From: Bacteroidales bacterium
GTDB lineage: Bacteria > Bacteroidota > Bacteroidia > Bacteroidales > UBA932
Direction of reading: 5' to 3'
NCBI GenBank assembly: GCA_017625725.1
Contig: JAGAKH010000002.1
Coordinates: forward strand, 78,085-142,084
DNA length: 64,000 nucleotides
The notes under the pieces are model-generated. The model was not told the DNA's origin. It did not search any database and saw only the letters and a list, made by a program, of their open reading frames with translations. Of this stretch, positions 1 through 8,842 are shown piece after piece; position 1 is the first letter of the stretch; every line of letters begins with the position of its first letter. The position numbers were made by a program, and so were the translations under genes.

Positions 1-656
1 GTATGATGGTTTATGCAGATATGTCTGATCTTCAGCGTCTTGAAGGATGGAATGAGGATGATGTATCAGCCCTGGAGGTTATTGTGTCATCCGATTGCAG
101 AGACGAAGACAGGCTGCGTGAAATCACGTCAGAAATCGGTTTTATGGCTTCGGTCTATTCAGAGGACAGTGATCGCCCTGTTGTTGCGTATTCTGCGGTG
201 TCCAGATATAGGCAGCTGTTTGATTGGCTGGATCTTATTGACTTCAATGTCGTGTTTATACTCATCCTGATGACTCTTGTTGCAGGATTCAATATGATTT
301 CAGGTCTGTTGATAATGCTCTTTGAGAACATTTCAACGATAGGCCTTCTCAAGTCTTTAGGTATGACGGACCGTGGTATAGCAAAAACATTCCTTTCAAG
401 TTCAGCAGTGCTGATGTTGAAAGGAATGTTCATAGGTAATCTTACGGCCTTTGCGTTCTGCCTGATTCAGGGGACAACCCATATTCTCAAACTTGACCCA
501 GAAAATTATTTCGTGTCGTTTGTTCCGGTTCACCTTGATATGGGCTTGATTCTGGCAGCTGATCTGGTTGCTTTCACGGTGATAATGCTTCTGCTTCTCA
601 TTCCGTGTCTGTTCATTTCCAGAGTTGATCCGTCAGAGACTGTAAGAGTACGCTGA
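1..656 (+). CDS. FtsX-family ABC permease, C-terminal part (cut by window edge)
   Basis: The reading frame is already open at the first base, so this is the last 217 or so residues of a longer protein. It has a soluble segment followed by three or four hydrophobic stretches (about residues 80-110, 130-155 and 180-208 of the visible part). The first contains the sequence GFNMISGLLIMLFE and a nearby GLLKSLGM turn, which is the usual FtsX/LolC signature. Family members act as the membrane half of ABC systems that extract lipoproteins or transmit ATP-driven force to the periplasm. A second protein of the same family lies at 45332-46546. Without the N-terminus I cannot say whether this is LolC/LolE-like or FtsX proper. 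The gene ends 17 bp before a convergent transglycosylase gene. Confidence 0.8.
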   Translation, partial: MMVYADMSDLQRLEGWNEDDVSALEVIVSSDCRDEDRLREITSEIGFMASVYSEDSDRPVVAYSAVSRYRQLFDWLDLIDFNVVFILILMTLVAGFNMISGLLIMLFENISTIGLLKSLGMTDRGIAKTFLSSSAVLMLKGMFIGNLTAFAFCLIQGTTHILKLDPENYFVSFVPVHLDMGLILAADLVAFTVIMLLLLIPCLFISRVDPSETVRVR

Positions 657-673
657 CCAGTGCTGGTAATATG

Positions 674-1744
674 TCATGACACACTGTTGATTGCGACGAA
701 TGCATTGTAGAGCGACATGATCTTCTCTACGTAATCAATTGTCTCGTAGCCTTGGAATTTCCCAAGCTTGACAGAGGGTTCTTCAAGGATTGAATCCTCT
801 CTCATGAGGGGAATGATTCCAACTATCTCCTCCCACTTACCCTTATCGACCTGAAGCTTGTTCGCAAGGTTATAGCAATCGATTATACGTCCTTCTCCTG
901 CATTGTATGCTGCCAGAGTGAATTTTATCAGCTCTTCGTCCTTGATTCCTATCTTTCTGAATATGTTCTGCAGCCTTATCAAGTGTGCTGTGCCGGCCTT
1001 GATGCTGCATTCGGGATCAAGAAGATCAGTTACTCCATAATAGTTAGCTGTATTAGGCATCATCTGCATCAGTCCCTGAGCTCCACGATATGATTGCGAA
1101 TTGATGGCAAACTTTGACTCCTGATAGATGACAGATGCGAGAAGTCTCCAGTCCCATCCGAGTTTTGCAGCATATTTCCTGATTATTTCATCGTATGGAC
1201 TGAGGGTCTTGCTTTTCAGTCCCTTCTCTGCTCTTCTTAGAGGACTGTATGTGTCTTTGTAAACGGATAGGACGGATTCAAAATCCGGTGAAGATGTCTC
1301 ACAGCTTATCCAATTGTTGATTTGTCTGAGTTCTGCGTCAGATGATCCGGATACGGCCCACACCGAACTGCCGCTTATCCTTCTGGACAGGAACAGGTCC
1401 TGTATGGAATCGTTCTCATGTGTTATAAGGATGTCTATGCTTCCATTCCTGAGTGAGTCAGCATAGTCCTCGTCTTTGTTTGCAGCCTTGATTTTGATGT
1501 TACAGCTGTTGTCTTCAGCAAATCTCTTGAGTAATTCGTAATGGAATCCGGTCTCAAGACCATTCTGGCCATAAAAACCGTTCCCTAAATCAATGACACA
1601 GGTAATCTCCTTTCCTGCGAATACTTCGCTTGAGCTGGCACCGCTCAGCATTCTTCCTTTTTCGCATAGTGGTGTCACGCATATAACCGTCAATGCAATC
1701 ACCACATTTCTTAGTCTTCTTTTTCGTTTCTCTGTAAATTTCAT
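674..1744 (-). CDS. MltF-like lytic transglycosylase (solute-binding plus SLT domains)
   Basis: This 356-residue protein has an N-terminal basic and hydrophobic segment (residues 8-27) that should export it. A periplasmic solute-binding-like domain (about 45-140) follows, then a soluble lytic transglycosylase domain (about 185-345). The SLT signature is clear: IYQESKF with probable catalytic Glu209, then GAQGLMQMMP and an AAYNAGEGR motif. This is the MltF architecture: the enzyme cleaves the MurNAc-GlcNAc bond of peptidoglycan to give 1,6-anhydro products, and the other domain modulates it. It starts 22 bp after the end of the putative porin on the same strand, so the two are probably co-transcribed. 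No canonical lipobox is obvious, although a Cys occurs at residue 27. Confidence 0.85.
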   Translation of the reverse strand: MKFTEKRKRRLRNVVIALTVICVTPLCEKGRMLSGASSSEVFAGKEITCVIDLGNGFYGQNGLETGFHYELLKRFAEDNSCNIKIKAANKDEDYADSLRNGSIDILITHENDSIQDLFLSRRISGSSVWAVSGSSDAELRQINNWISCETSSPDFESVLSVYKDTYSPLRRAEKGLKSKTLSPYDEIIRKYAAKLGWDWRLLASVIYQESKFAINSQSYRGAQGLMQMMPNTANYYGVTDLLDPECSIKAGTAHLIRLQNIFRKIGIKDEELIKFTLAAYNAGEGRIIDCYNLANKLQVDKGKWEEIVGIIPLMREDSILEEPSVKLGKFQGYETIDYVEKIMSLYNAFVAINSVS

Positions 1745-1766
1745 CCACTAATAATTTATGGCACCG

Positions 1767-4535
1767 CTACCTTCTCATGCCTTGAGGTAGTCCTGCATTT
1801 GAGCCGCCTCTCGCGGAATTTGCAGATGTGCCTGTTGTTCCTTTTTTCCCAGGAAGGGTGTAGAAAGGCCAGGTGATACCGACCTTGATCGTTCTTTCAG
1901 GTGCGATATATCCTGCTGCGGTAAAATAGTCCTTGGATTCTTTAGGCCAACCCATGTTGACGTTTATTACCTTTATGAAAACACTTACCCTTTTCCACTG
2001 CATGTTGACGAAGAGGTCAAGGTATGGGCAGTTTCCATATTTCTCCTTTTTCTGGTTATGGAAGACACCGACCACCGGGTTATATGCTGGTGCATACCAA
2101 TTTGTGGTATAGAGCCCATGAGCTCCAATCTGCATCTGCATGACGTTCTTTACAACGTCGAATTCAAGATAGTATCTTAAATTCAATGCCAGCATAGGCA
2201 ACGGCAGTACATCCTCATTGGAGGATAACTGGAAAGTCGCCTTATGGTCAAAATGTAGCTTCCAGACCTGGAAGTCCTTCCTTAGAGAAGCCGTAAGTAC
2301 ACTCATAGGCTCTGTGTTCTGACGAGCTATTCCAAGAGTGTCATAATATATATTGTTATTCAGCAGTGCATATCCGACAGATGCGTCCATCTTCCATCTT
2401 GGTATGGATAGTTTTGCCTCTGCCTTTGTTGATGATATCTTGCTGAAATCATTGTCCCATCTGTAATGGTTTGTAAACATGTGCTGCTGGTAATAGTCAG
2501 GCTCAGTCAGCGATGTTTCAAAGTGAAGGTCCAGTTTCATAGGACTCTTCCTGTCTCTTCTGAACGGATATGCCATGATGGATGCATTGGCTTCGATGCT
2601 GAAATCATTGATTTCATGTCCCAGGAAGTTATACTTTCCAAAGGCATTCCATATCAGATATTTTTTGTATTGTCCGTTTGCTCCGGCATATGCGTACATC
2701 GAATTCTGAACGATGTTCTGCGGGCCCTTGAGATAGTCAATCGGACTGAAGGCGTAATAATTGGCAAGCTTGTCACCTACGCCGACATCCAGTTTCGATA
2801 CGATGGCGTCATCAGACCATGGCTGCAGTCTCATGAATACCCTGTTCTCTAACTTCATTACCCTAAGGGAGTCCTTGCTCGTCTTTGGGTTGATGTAGAA
2901 CCTGTCGTTGAAAAAGTCTCTCTCTGACTGATCTGTAATGTTGTCTTCGTATGTTTTTCTTGCAACTGAATATTCGGTGCTATGACCTATGAATGCTGTG
3001 GTAACTCTGGTATCCAGGGTGTCAACTGCTGAAGAATCAGATACTTCTGCTGAAAGGAGCAATGCTTGTTCTTCTTCGTATCTCTGGATGGCCAAGGAGT
3101 CACCGGTAGCCATGATGCTGTCCCTGACCGCTTCCTGCATCTTTCTTTCCTTGAGACCCTTGAGGTCCTTGAGGAATGTGAAAGGGATTCTATATGACTG
3201 GTCGAGGAACAAAGTGTTTTTCTTCAGCTTGTTGCTTGCATCCCTTAGATATACTTCAATCTCACGGGAGTCCACTGTAGTATCTCTGATCCAGAAGTTG
3301 TCAATGATGCCACCGTTTTCGCTTCTCTCAACCTTATTGTAGATGAAGCCTGCATGCATCATATATCTCTCTCCGACGTAGTTTGTGGCTATTACTGCAT
3401 TTCTGTTGTCGGTATCCTCTCTTCGGAGCATACCTTTACCGCCGAATTTGTGATATCCAAGGGTAAGATTCAGTCCTGGAAGAATGTTCTGTGTGGTCAG
3501 AATCTTGATGTTTGTCTCTTCCTTTACCTTGCTTGACAAGAGATTTCCCCAGTAGCACAATTCTGTGTATGGGGTCTTCGTGTTATATTGCGGAAGGTTT
3601 TCCGGAGTGAAACTGTAGATACGGTAAGGAGCGTAGAAGATTTCGTTGTCTTCGCTTTCACGCTTGAAATAATCGTATAGCTGGACAGGAGAACCGGCTA
3701 CTCCCAGCCATGAGGCGTTGACATCCTGGTTGTAGAAAGGATAGTCGTGGAAATTATGGTTGTATGAAGAGTCAGGAGACTGGTCGCGGACGTCAATCAA
3801 GTTGTGGAAGTATCTGTCGTGCTTCCATGTGACAATCCTCTTGTAATGCAGAGAGTCTGGGATTGCAAATGTCTGGAGGATACGCGGTATCGATTCACGA
3901 ACACTATCCTTGTATGCCTTTATGCTGTCCTTGACCTCAAGTTTTCTCATCTGCTCTGCAATCTTTCCGGGGAGAGCCTGCTCGTAGTCATATTTCTTGC
4001 GTTCCTTTTTCGTGAGGGAATTGTACCAGGCCTGAAACTTTGCCTGAGCAACTTCAGTGGAGTCCTTTATATATAATGAGTCCAGTTTCTGAAGTTCAAG
4101 GGTGTCTCCTGCCTGAAGCAGAGAATCGCGGACTATGAACCTGGTTGTCGAATCCTTGATCGCTATATAGTACTTGAACTTGAAAGGATCGGTAAATTCC
4201 AGAGAGTCAGGAATCCTGATAGTGTCCCTTGCTTCAATGATTATGGTGTCGGCAACGGCAGAAGTGTCGTTCGCATCTACAGTGTCAGCTACAGCTGATG
4301 TGTCCGCGAAACTGAGACTGTCTGTTTTTGTGCTGTCGTAGATGAAGCTGCTGTCTGGAGATACCATCGTATCAGCAGGGATCATGAATGAAGAATCCTC
4401 CATTCTGTTGATTTGAATCGAATCAGCAGAATGTCTGAGTCTTGCCAGCCTGCCGGCTTCAATACCGAAAGACTGGACGGCTGCGATGGCAACAATCAGC
4501 AGAGGGAGCCATATTTTTCCTAAAAAATCCTTCAT
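1767..4535 (-). CDS. Putative outer-membrane porin (Porin_10-like)
   Basis: A long exported protein of 922 residues. After a signal-like segment (residues 1-30) comes a low-complexity region rich in Asp, Ser and Thr (about 40-110), then a charged region, then alternating aromatic/polar strands typical of an outer-membrane beta barrel. The C-terminal part, with phrases such as NTEPMSVLTAS, LRYYLEFDV and VSVFIKVINVN, looks like the Bacteroidota putative-porin family. The transported substrate is unknown. An upstream in-frame TTG at 4547 overlaps the promoter -7 element, so I chose the ATG at 4535. The last residues (GTTGTSANSARGGSNAG) form a flexible Gly/Ser tail after the barrel, which is unusual because barrels normally end in an aromatic residue. 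Confidence 0.75.
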   Translation of the reverse strand: MKDFLGKIWLPLLIVAIAAVQSFGIEAGRLARLRHSADSIQINRMEDSSFMIPADTMVSPDSSFIYDSTKTDSLSFADTSAVADTVDANDTSAVADTIIIEARDTIRIPDSLEFTDPFKFKYYIAIKDSTTRFIVRDSLLQAGDTLELQKLDSLYIKDSTEVAQAKFQAWYNSLTKKERKKYDYEQALPGKIAEQMRKLEVKDSIKAYKDSVRESIPRILQTFAIPDSLHYKRIVTWKHDRYFHNLIDVRDQSPDSSYNHNFHDYPFYNQDVNASWLGVAGSPVQLYDYFKRESEDNEIFYAPYRIYSFTPENLPQYNTKTPYTELCYWGNLLSSKVKEETNIKILTTQNILPGLNLTLGYHKFGGKGMLRREDTDNRNAVIATNYVGERYMMHAGFIYNKVERSENGGIIDNFWIRDTTVDSREIEVYLRDASNKLKKNTLFLDQSYRIPFTFLKDLKGLKERKMQEAVRDSIMATGDSLAIQRYEEEQALLLSAEVSDSSAVDTLDTRVTTAFIGHSTEYSVARKTYEDNITDQSERDFFNDRFYINPKTSKDSLRVMKLENRVFMRLQPWSDDAIVSKLDVGVGDKLANYYAFSPIDYLKGPQNIVQNSMYAYAGANGQYKKYLIWNAFGKYNFLGHEINDFSIEANASIMAYPFRRDRKSPMKLDLHFETSLTEPDYYQQHMFTNHYRWDNDFSKISSTKAEAKLSIPRWKMDASVGYALLNNNIYYDTLGIARQNTEPMSVLTASLRKDFQVWKLHFDHKATFQLSSNEDVLPLPMLALNLRYYLEFDVVKNVMQMQIGAHGLYTTNWYAPAYNPVVGVFHNQKKEKYGNCPYLDLFVNMQWKRVSVFIKVINVNMGWPKESKDYFTAAGYIAPERTIKVGITWPFYTLPGKKGTTGTSANSARGGSNAGLPQGMRR

Positions 4536-4544
4536 ACAAGACGG

Positions 4545-4576
4545 CAAAGGTACAAATAATCTGAGGAAAATGCAAA
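4545..4576 (-). promoter_or_regulatory. Promoter for the putative porin operon
   Basis: On the minus strand a TTTG (4573-4576) lies 20 bp before TACCTTTG (4545-4552), matching the Bacteroidota consensus. The -7 box ends only about 9 bp before the ATG at 4535, so the transcript would have a very short leader. Confidence 0.7.
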
Positions 4577-4598
4577 CGGCAGACCTTTGGCCTGCCGT
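4571..4598 (-). terminator. Terminator after nicotinate phosphoribosyltransferase
   Basis: Arms ACGGCAG (4576-4582) and CTGCCGT (4592-4598) form a hairpin with a further CC/GG pair inside. On the minus strand it is followed by TTTGCATTTT. It lies between the pncB stop and the porin start. Confidence 0.6.
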
Positions 4599-4629
4599 AA
4601 CTTAGCTGTCTTATGTGTCTGGAGCTGGT

Positions 4630-6114
4630 CTAGATTGAGAAATTTCTGATTTCCTGAACGATTCGGTTGATGATTCCCATCTTAAGGTTGTAGAGGTCAT
4701 CCGAGATGTCCACCTTGTAATAATGTGGGTTGATCAGACGTCTCTCGCTAGGACTGAAATGCATCAGAGTGTCGTTGAAATAGGCTTTTTTCTCTGCCAG
4801 TGTATGAACAGGGACGCATCTGCTGCCGTTCTCGATCACTTTATGCTGAAGTTTCAGTACGGTATAGCTTCCCGCTTCAAATGTCTTGTTCTTGTATCTG
4901 TCCTGTTCGTCACATACTGTAAAGGTGTCTCCTGCCTCGATCTTACGACTGAGTTCGTCACCTTTCAGACAGGTTACGTCTACTTTGTAGATTTCTCCCT
5001 TCTGAGGGTCTGTAATCATGATTCTGTATGTGATCTGGAATCCCGGGTTTATCAGCTTGATCTTGTCTTCGGATCTTTTCAGTACTGCTTCACCGTCGAT
5101 CTGTACCAGCTTATAGACATTGCCGAAACATGGAGCTGCCTTGCTGGTCGCAATTGCATCACCTACACCGTATGAATCGATGCATGCTCCCTGTCTTTCA
5201 AGGTCGGTAATAAGATATTCGTCAAGTGAATTGGTTGCGAATATCTTGCACTGTGTGAATCCGTTTTCGTCGAGTATCCTTCTGCACTCCATTGAAAGAT
5301 AGGCAAGGTCACCGCTGTCGAGCCTTACGCCGAATCCGGGTTCATAGTCATTGCCGATTCCGTTTTCCCTATATGACCTGATGGCATTGAGAACTCCGCA
5401 TTTGAGTGTGTCGTAGGTGTCGATGAGCAGGATAAGCGGCTCTCCTCTATGGGTCTTTATGTATGTGTCGAAGGCCTTGTATTCTCCATCGACCGAGCTT
5501 CCGAATGCGGTGACATAACTATGAGCCATGGTTCCTGTCGAACCGTAGTCATACATCGCCCCAGTCATGATGTTCGAGGTGGCACTGCAGCCAGCGATGA
5601 TCGCCGCCTTTGCTCCGTATACGGCAGCCCATGGACCGTGAGCCCTTCTCGAACCGAATTCGCTTACAGGACGGTTGGTCGCCCTGCATACCCTGGACGC
5701 CTTGGTAGCAACAGCCATCTGATGGTTCATTATGCAGAGCATCGGGGTCTCGAGAACCTGTGCCTCGATCAGAGGACCTTCCACTATTATTATCGGCTCG
5801 TTAGGAAAGGCTATTTCCCCTTCCCTCATTGCATACACATTGCCTGTAAACTTCATGGAAGAAAGGTATTCCCTGTATTCAGCATACTCGGCTCCAGGGA
5901 GGAATTTCTCAAAGAACTCAGGATCCATGTTGCCCAGGTTCCCAATCATTTCAATCACCTCATCCGTGCCGCTGACTACAGCCCAGTTGTTGTTCTCAGG
6001 AGCTTTTCGGTAGAAAAGGTTGAATACGGCAATCTGATCCTTCATGCCGCTATCGTAGAATGACTTTCCCATGGTATACTGGTACTTGTCAGAACAGTAA
6101 GCGATATTGAACAT
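4630..6114 (-). CDS. pncB: Nicotinate phosphoribosyltransferase
   Basis: This 494-residue cytoplasmic enzyme condenses nicotinate with phosphoribosyl pyrophosphate to give nicotinate mononucleotide in the NAD salvage pathway. Family hallmarks are visible: the N-terminal DKYQYTM substrate-binding segment, SEFGSRRAHGP (the family's EFG-RR--GP signature), a GTMAHSYVTAF segment, LIDTYDT, and GVRLDSGDLA, which contributes to phosphate binding. Length is normal for the longer bacterial/eukaryotic-like class. It stands alone on the minus strand and is divergent from the kinase-RapZ gene. A terminator-like hairpin follows it. Confidence 0.93.
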   Translation of the reverse strand: MFNIAYCSDKYQYTMGKSFYDSGMKDQIAVFNLFYRKAPENNNWAVVSGTDEVIEMIGNLGNMDPEFFEKFLPGAEYAEYREYLSSMKFTGNVYAMREGEIAFPNEPIIIVEGPLIEAQVLETPMLCIMNHQMAVATKASRVCRATNRPVSEFGSRRAHGPWAAVYGAKAAIIAGCSATSNIMTGAMYDYGSTGTMAHSYVTAFGSSVDGEYKAFDTYIKTHRGEPLILLIDTYDTLKCGVLNAIRSYRENGIGNDYEPGFGVRLDSGDLAYLSMECRRILDENGFTQCKIFATNSLDEYLITDLERQGACIDSYGVGDAIATSKAAPCFGNVYKLVQIDGEAVLKRSEDKIKLINPGFQITYRIMITDPQKGEIYKVDVTCLKGDELSRKIEAGDTFTVCDEQDRYKNKTFEAGSYTVLKLQHKVIENGSRCVPVHTLAEKKAYFNDTLMHFSPSERRLINPHYYKVDISDDLYNLKMGIINRIVQEIRNFSI

Positions 6115-6142
6115 AATGATTAGGTAAAAGTTTATTGATATG

Positions 6143-6150
6143 CAAATGTA
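6143..6150 (-). promoter_or_regulatory. Probable -7 element for pncB
   Basis: TACATTTG on the minus strand matches TAnnTTTG and sits 29 bp before the pncB start. No good -33 box is visible at the right distance. Confidence 0.5.
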
Positions 6151-6200
6151 CTTAAGTTTTTGTAAATTCGCAGAATTATTTGGTATAACTGTAAGGTCGT

Positions 6201-7652
6201 ATGGAGATCAAATCTCAATTGGAATCGCTCTTCCTGTCATATTTCGGACATCTTCCGGAAAGTATGGTCCCGATCACAGGTTCGGGAAGCAACAGAAACT
6301 ATTTCAGGATGACGTATGCCGGGGATTCATGCATCGGAGTGTATGGTACCGATCCCGATGAGAACAGGGCGTTCATATATCTTTCAAGGCATTTTCGGGG
6401 CAGAGGAATAGATGTTCCGGAAGTCTTTCTCTACAGCGAAGATTCAATGTGCTATATTCAGGAGGATTTAGGCTCCGTACATCTTTATGATATGGTCGCA
6501 GAAGCCGGTAAGGCATCAGGAGGAGGGGATGATTCATGGAAGAGAATCGAAGGAATCCTCTGTACAGTCATGAAGGAACTTGCCAGAATACAGTTTGACG
6601 GTGCTAAGGGGCTTGATTTCGAAAGATGCTATCCGGAGCCTTCGTTTAACCGGAGGATGGTGATGTTCGATCTGAACTATTTCAAGTATTGCTTCCTGAA
6701 AGCTACCGGGACAGAATTCAATGAGATAGCATTGCAGGATGACTTTGAAAGGTTTGCAGATGCTCTGTTGTCTGAAGATTCTGACTCCTTTATGTACAGG
6801 GACTTCCAGTCCCGTAATGTGATGGTCAAGGATGGAGTGCCGTATTTTATTGATTTTCAAGGAGGAAGAAGGGGGCCGCTGTACTATGATGTGGCGTCCT
6901 TTGTATATCATTCCAGATCGGCATTCCCTGAATGGCTCAGAGAGAAGATGCTGAAGGCATATCTGGATGCAGCATCCGGGTATCTCCGCATTTGCTATGA
7001 AAGTTTCAGGGAAAAGTTACGGATGTTTATCCTGTTCAGGACCCTTCAGGTTCTGGGAGCATATGGCTTCCGCGGATGGATGGAACATAAGGCTAATTTT
7101 GTAACCTCGATTTCTGCCGCCGCTTCTTTCCTGAGGGATTTCCTTTCTCAGCCCCTCTCGGATTATCCGTATCTGAATGAAGTTCTGCTGAAGATGCTTG
7201 AACGTCCGGTGCTGGCTCCTCGAGACAGTACTGACGGGCGGCTCAAGGTGACTGTAACCAGTTTTTCTTATAAGAAAGGCATACCGGAGGATCCTTCAGG
7301 AAACGGAGGAGGATATGTCTTTGACTGCAGGTCCATCCATAATCCGGGAAGATATGAGATGTATAAGAAATTGACAGGGATGGACGATCCGGTGATACGC
7401 TTCCTGGAAGATGATGGGGAAATTACAGGCTTTCTTTCCCATGTATATGGAGTTGTGGATCCCCATGTGGAAACGTTCATGGCCAGAGGTTTTGATAGTC
7501 TTATGGTTAGTTTCGGGTGCACGGGAGGACAACATAGGTCAGTCTATTGTGCTGAACATCTGGCAAAGCACCTGATTGAAAAGTATTCCGGTATAGAAGT
7601 GCGTCTTGTTCATCGTGAGCAGGGAGTCGATAAATATATGAGCAGGTTATGA
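6201..7652 (+). CDS. APH-type amino-sugar kinase fused to RapZ C-terminal domain (AmgK-like)
   Basis: A two-domain protein of 483 residues. Residues 1 to about 330 are an aminoglycoside-phosphotransferase/choline-kinase fold: a nucleotide loop GSGSNRNYFR (27-36), the catalytic segment YRDFQSRN (Asp201, Asn206; Tyr replaces the usual His of HxD) and the metal-binding IDFQGG (Asp218). Residues from about 348 to the end match the C-terminal domain of the RNase adaptor RapZ, with TGMDDPV and SFGCTGGQHRS. The next gene, overlapping by 4 bp, is MurU-like. AmgK and MurU together turn MurNAc into UDP-MurNAc in cell-wall recycling, so an AmgK-like role is the best guess. The RapZ domain senses glucosamine-6-phosphate in enterobacteria, and a sensor role here is inference. 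Confidence 0.8.
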   Translation: MEIKSQLESLFLSYFGHLPESMVPITGSGSNRNYFRMTYAGDSCIGVYGTDPDENRAFIYLSRHFRGRGIDVPEVFLYSEDSMCYIQEDLGSVHLYDMVAEAGKASGGGDDSWKRIEGILCTVMKELARIQFDGAKGLDFERCYPEPSFNRRMVMFDLNYFKYCFLKATGTEFNEIALQDDFERFADALLSEDSDSFMYRDFQSRNVMVKDGVPYFIDFQGGRRGPLYYDVASFVYHSRSAFPEWLREKMLKAYLDAASGYLRICYESFREKLRMFILFRTLQVLGAYGFRGWMEHKANFVTSISAAASFLRDFLSQPLSDYPYLNEVLLKMLERPVLAPRDSTDGRLKVTVTSFSYKKGIPEDPSGNGGGYVFDCRSIHNPGRYEMYKKLTGMDDPVIRFLEDDGEITGFLSHVYGVVDPHVETFMARGFDSLMVSFGCTGGQHRSVYCAEHLAKHLIEKYSGIEVRLVHREQGVDKYMSRL

Positions 7653-8386
7653 AAGCAATGATCTTCGCAGCCGGTCTGGGTACTCGCTTGAAGCCTATGA
7701 CGGATACAATGCCCAAAGCATTGGTGCCGGTGTGTGGGAAGCCGCTGATCTCTCATGTGATTGAGAAACTTGAGTCGGCCGGGATAGACGGTCTTGTCGT
7801 GAATGTACATCATTTCGCAGATATGCTGGAGGAATGGCTCTCGCAAAACAGACCATCAGTCTCTATCTCGGACGAAAGGGAATGTCTGCTGGAAACCGGA
7901 GGGGCTGTTCTTAATGCAAGACCTTATCTGGACGGTCACGGTGAGTTTCTGATCCATAATGTAGACATTCTCTCGGATCTGGACGTGGCCGGTTTTGTCG
8001 CTGCAGTCAGACCTGACGCCATGGCGACCTTGCTGGTGAGTGACAGGAAGACTTCAAGATACCTGCTTTTTGAACCGGAATCCATGAGGCTAGCCGGCTG
8101 GATGAATGTCTCTACAGGTGAAGTACGTTCGCCTTATGAAGGTCTGGCCCCGGAGAAATATGTGGCATTGGCGTTTTCTGGCATTCATGTGATGTCGGAT
8201 AAAGTCTTTCCGTTGATGGAGGAATATGCACAGAGACATGGCAGACGTTTTTCCGTCATTGACTTTTATCTTGAAATATGCTGCCTTTATGATATATTTG
8301 GTGTAAAGATTGAAAATCTGAATCTTATAGATGTAGGTAAACTTGACACCCTTGCTGCTGCAGAAGAATTCTGCCGCCAGTCGTGA
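7649..8386 (+). CDS. MurU-like nucleotidyltransferase (NDP-sugar synthase)
   Basis: A 245-residue sugar-phosphate nucleotidyltransferase. The N-terminus MIFAAGLGTRLKPMT followed by PKALVPVCGKP is the signature of the family, which binds the NTP and its metal. HNVDILSDLD supplies the Asp that holds the second metal. Its ATG overlaps the stop of the kinase-RapZ gene (ATGA, 7649-7652), so the two are translationally coupled. This coupling and the short single-domain length fit MurU, which makes UDP-MurNAc from MurNAc-1-phosphate. A mannose- or glucose-1-phosphate enzyme cannot be excluded from sequence alone. Confidence 0.8.
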   Translation: MKAMIFAAGLGTRLKPMTDTMPKALVPVCGKPLISHVIEKLESAGIDGLVVNVHHFADMLEEWLSQNRPSVSISDERECLLETGGAVLNARPYLDGHGEFLIHNVDILSDLDVAGFVAAVRPDAMATLLVSDRKTSRYLLFEPESMRLAGWMNVSTGEVRSPYEGLAPEKYVALAFSGIHVMSDKVFPLMEEYAQRHGRRFSVIDFYLEICCLYDIFGVKIENLNLIDVGKLDTLAAAEEFCRQS

Positions 8387-8464
8387 AAAACAGCTGTCAT
8401 ATCAAGCTGGCGAAGCGGATGGAGAAATATGATAGCATTATATGTAATAAATGATAGATCTTTT

Positions 8465-8842
8465 ATGAAATTCATCGGTAACATCTTGTGGCTCGTGCTT
8501 GGCGGCCTCCTGGTCAGCCTTTATTATTTTATTGTAGGACTCCTGTTCTGCATCACCATCATAGGCATTCCTTTTGGTCTGCAGCTGATTAAAATGGGAC
8601 AGTTCGCCCTCTGGCCTTTCGGCAACGAGGCACAGTCAGATACAAATGACGGAGGCTGCCTCTCTATCCTCATGAACATAGTATGGATACTCGTCGGAGG
8701 TATTGAGATAGCAGCCATTCATGTTACATTCGGTTTGTTCTGCTGTCTTACTATTGTAGGAATCCCATTCGGAGTCCAGCACTTCAAGATGACTATTCTG
8801 GCTCTTGTTCCGTTTGGCAAGAAGATCGGTCCACGGAATTAG
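8465..8842 (+). CDS. YccF-family inner-membrane protein
   Basis: A 125-residue membrane protein made of two similar halves. Each has a hydrophobic stretch followed by the same motif, CITIIGIPFGLQLIKM in the first and CLTIVGIPFGVQHFKM in the second, and each ends near a conserved (W/V)PFG. This duplicated motif defines the YccF family (DUF307), whose function is not established. A longer reading frame could begin at 8429, but the ATG at 8465 gives the normal family N-terminus (MKFIGNILW). Its last 50 bp overlap, tail to tail, the coding end of the CPBP protease gene on the other strand. Confidence 0.85.
   Translation: MKFIGNILWLVLGGLLVSLYYFIVGLLFCITIIGIPFGLQLIKMGQFALWPFGNEAQSDTNDGGCLSILMNIVWILVGGIEIAAIHVTFGLFCCLTIVGIPFGVQHFKMTILALVPFGKKIGPRN

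Noticed and set aside
656-668. ACCAGTGCTGGT palindrome at the end of the FtsX-type gene, considered as terminator
   Set aside because: The loop is only two bases and no T-tract follows on either strand, so it is not a convincing terminator.
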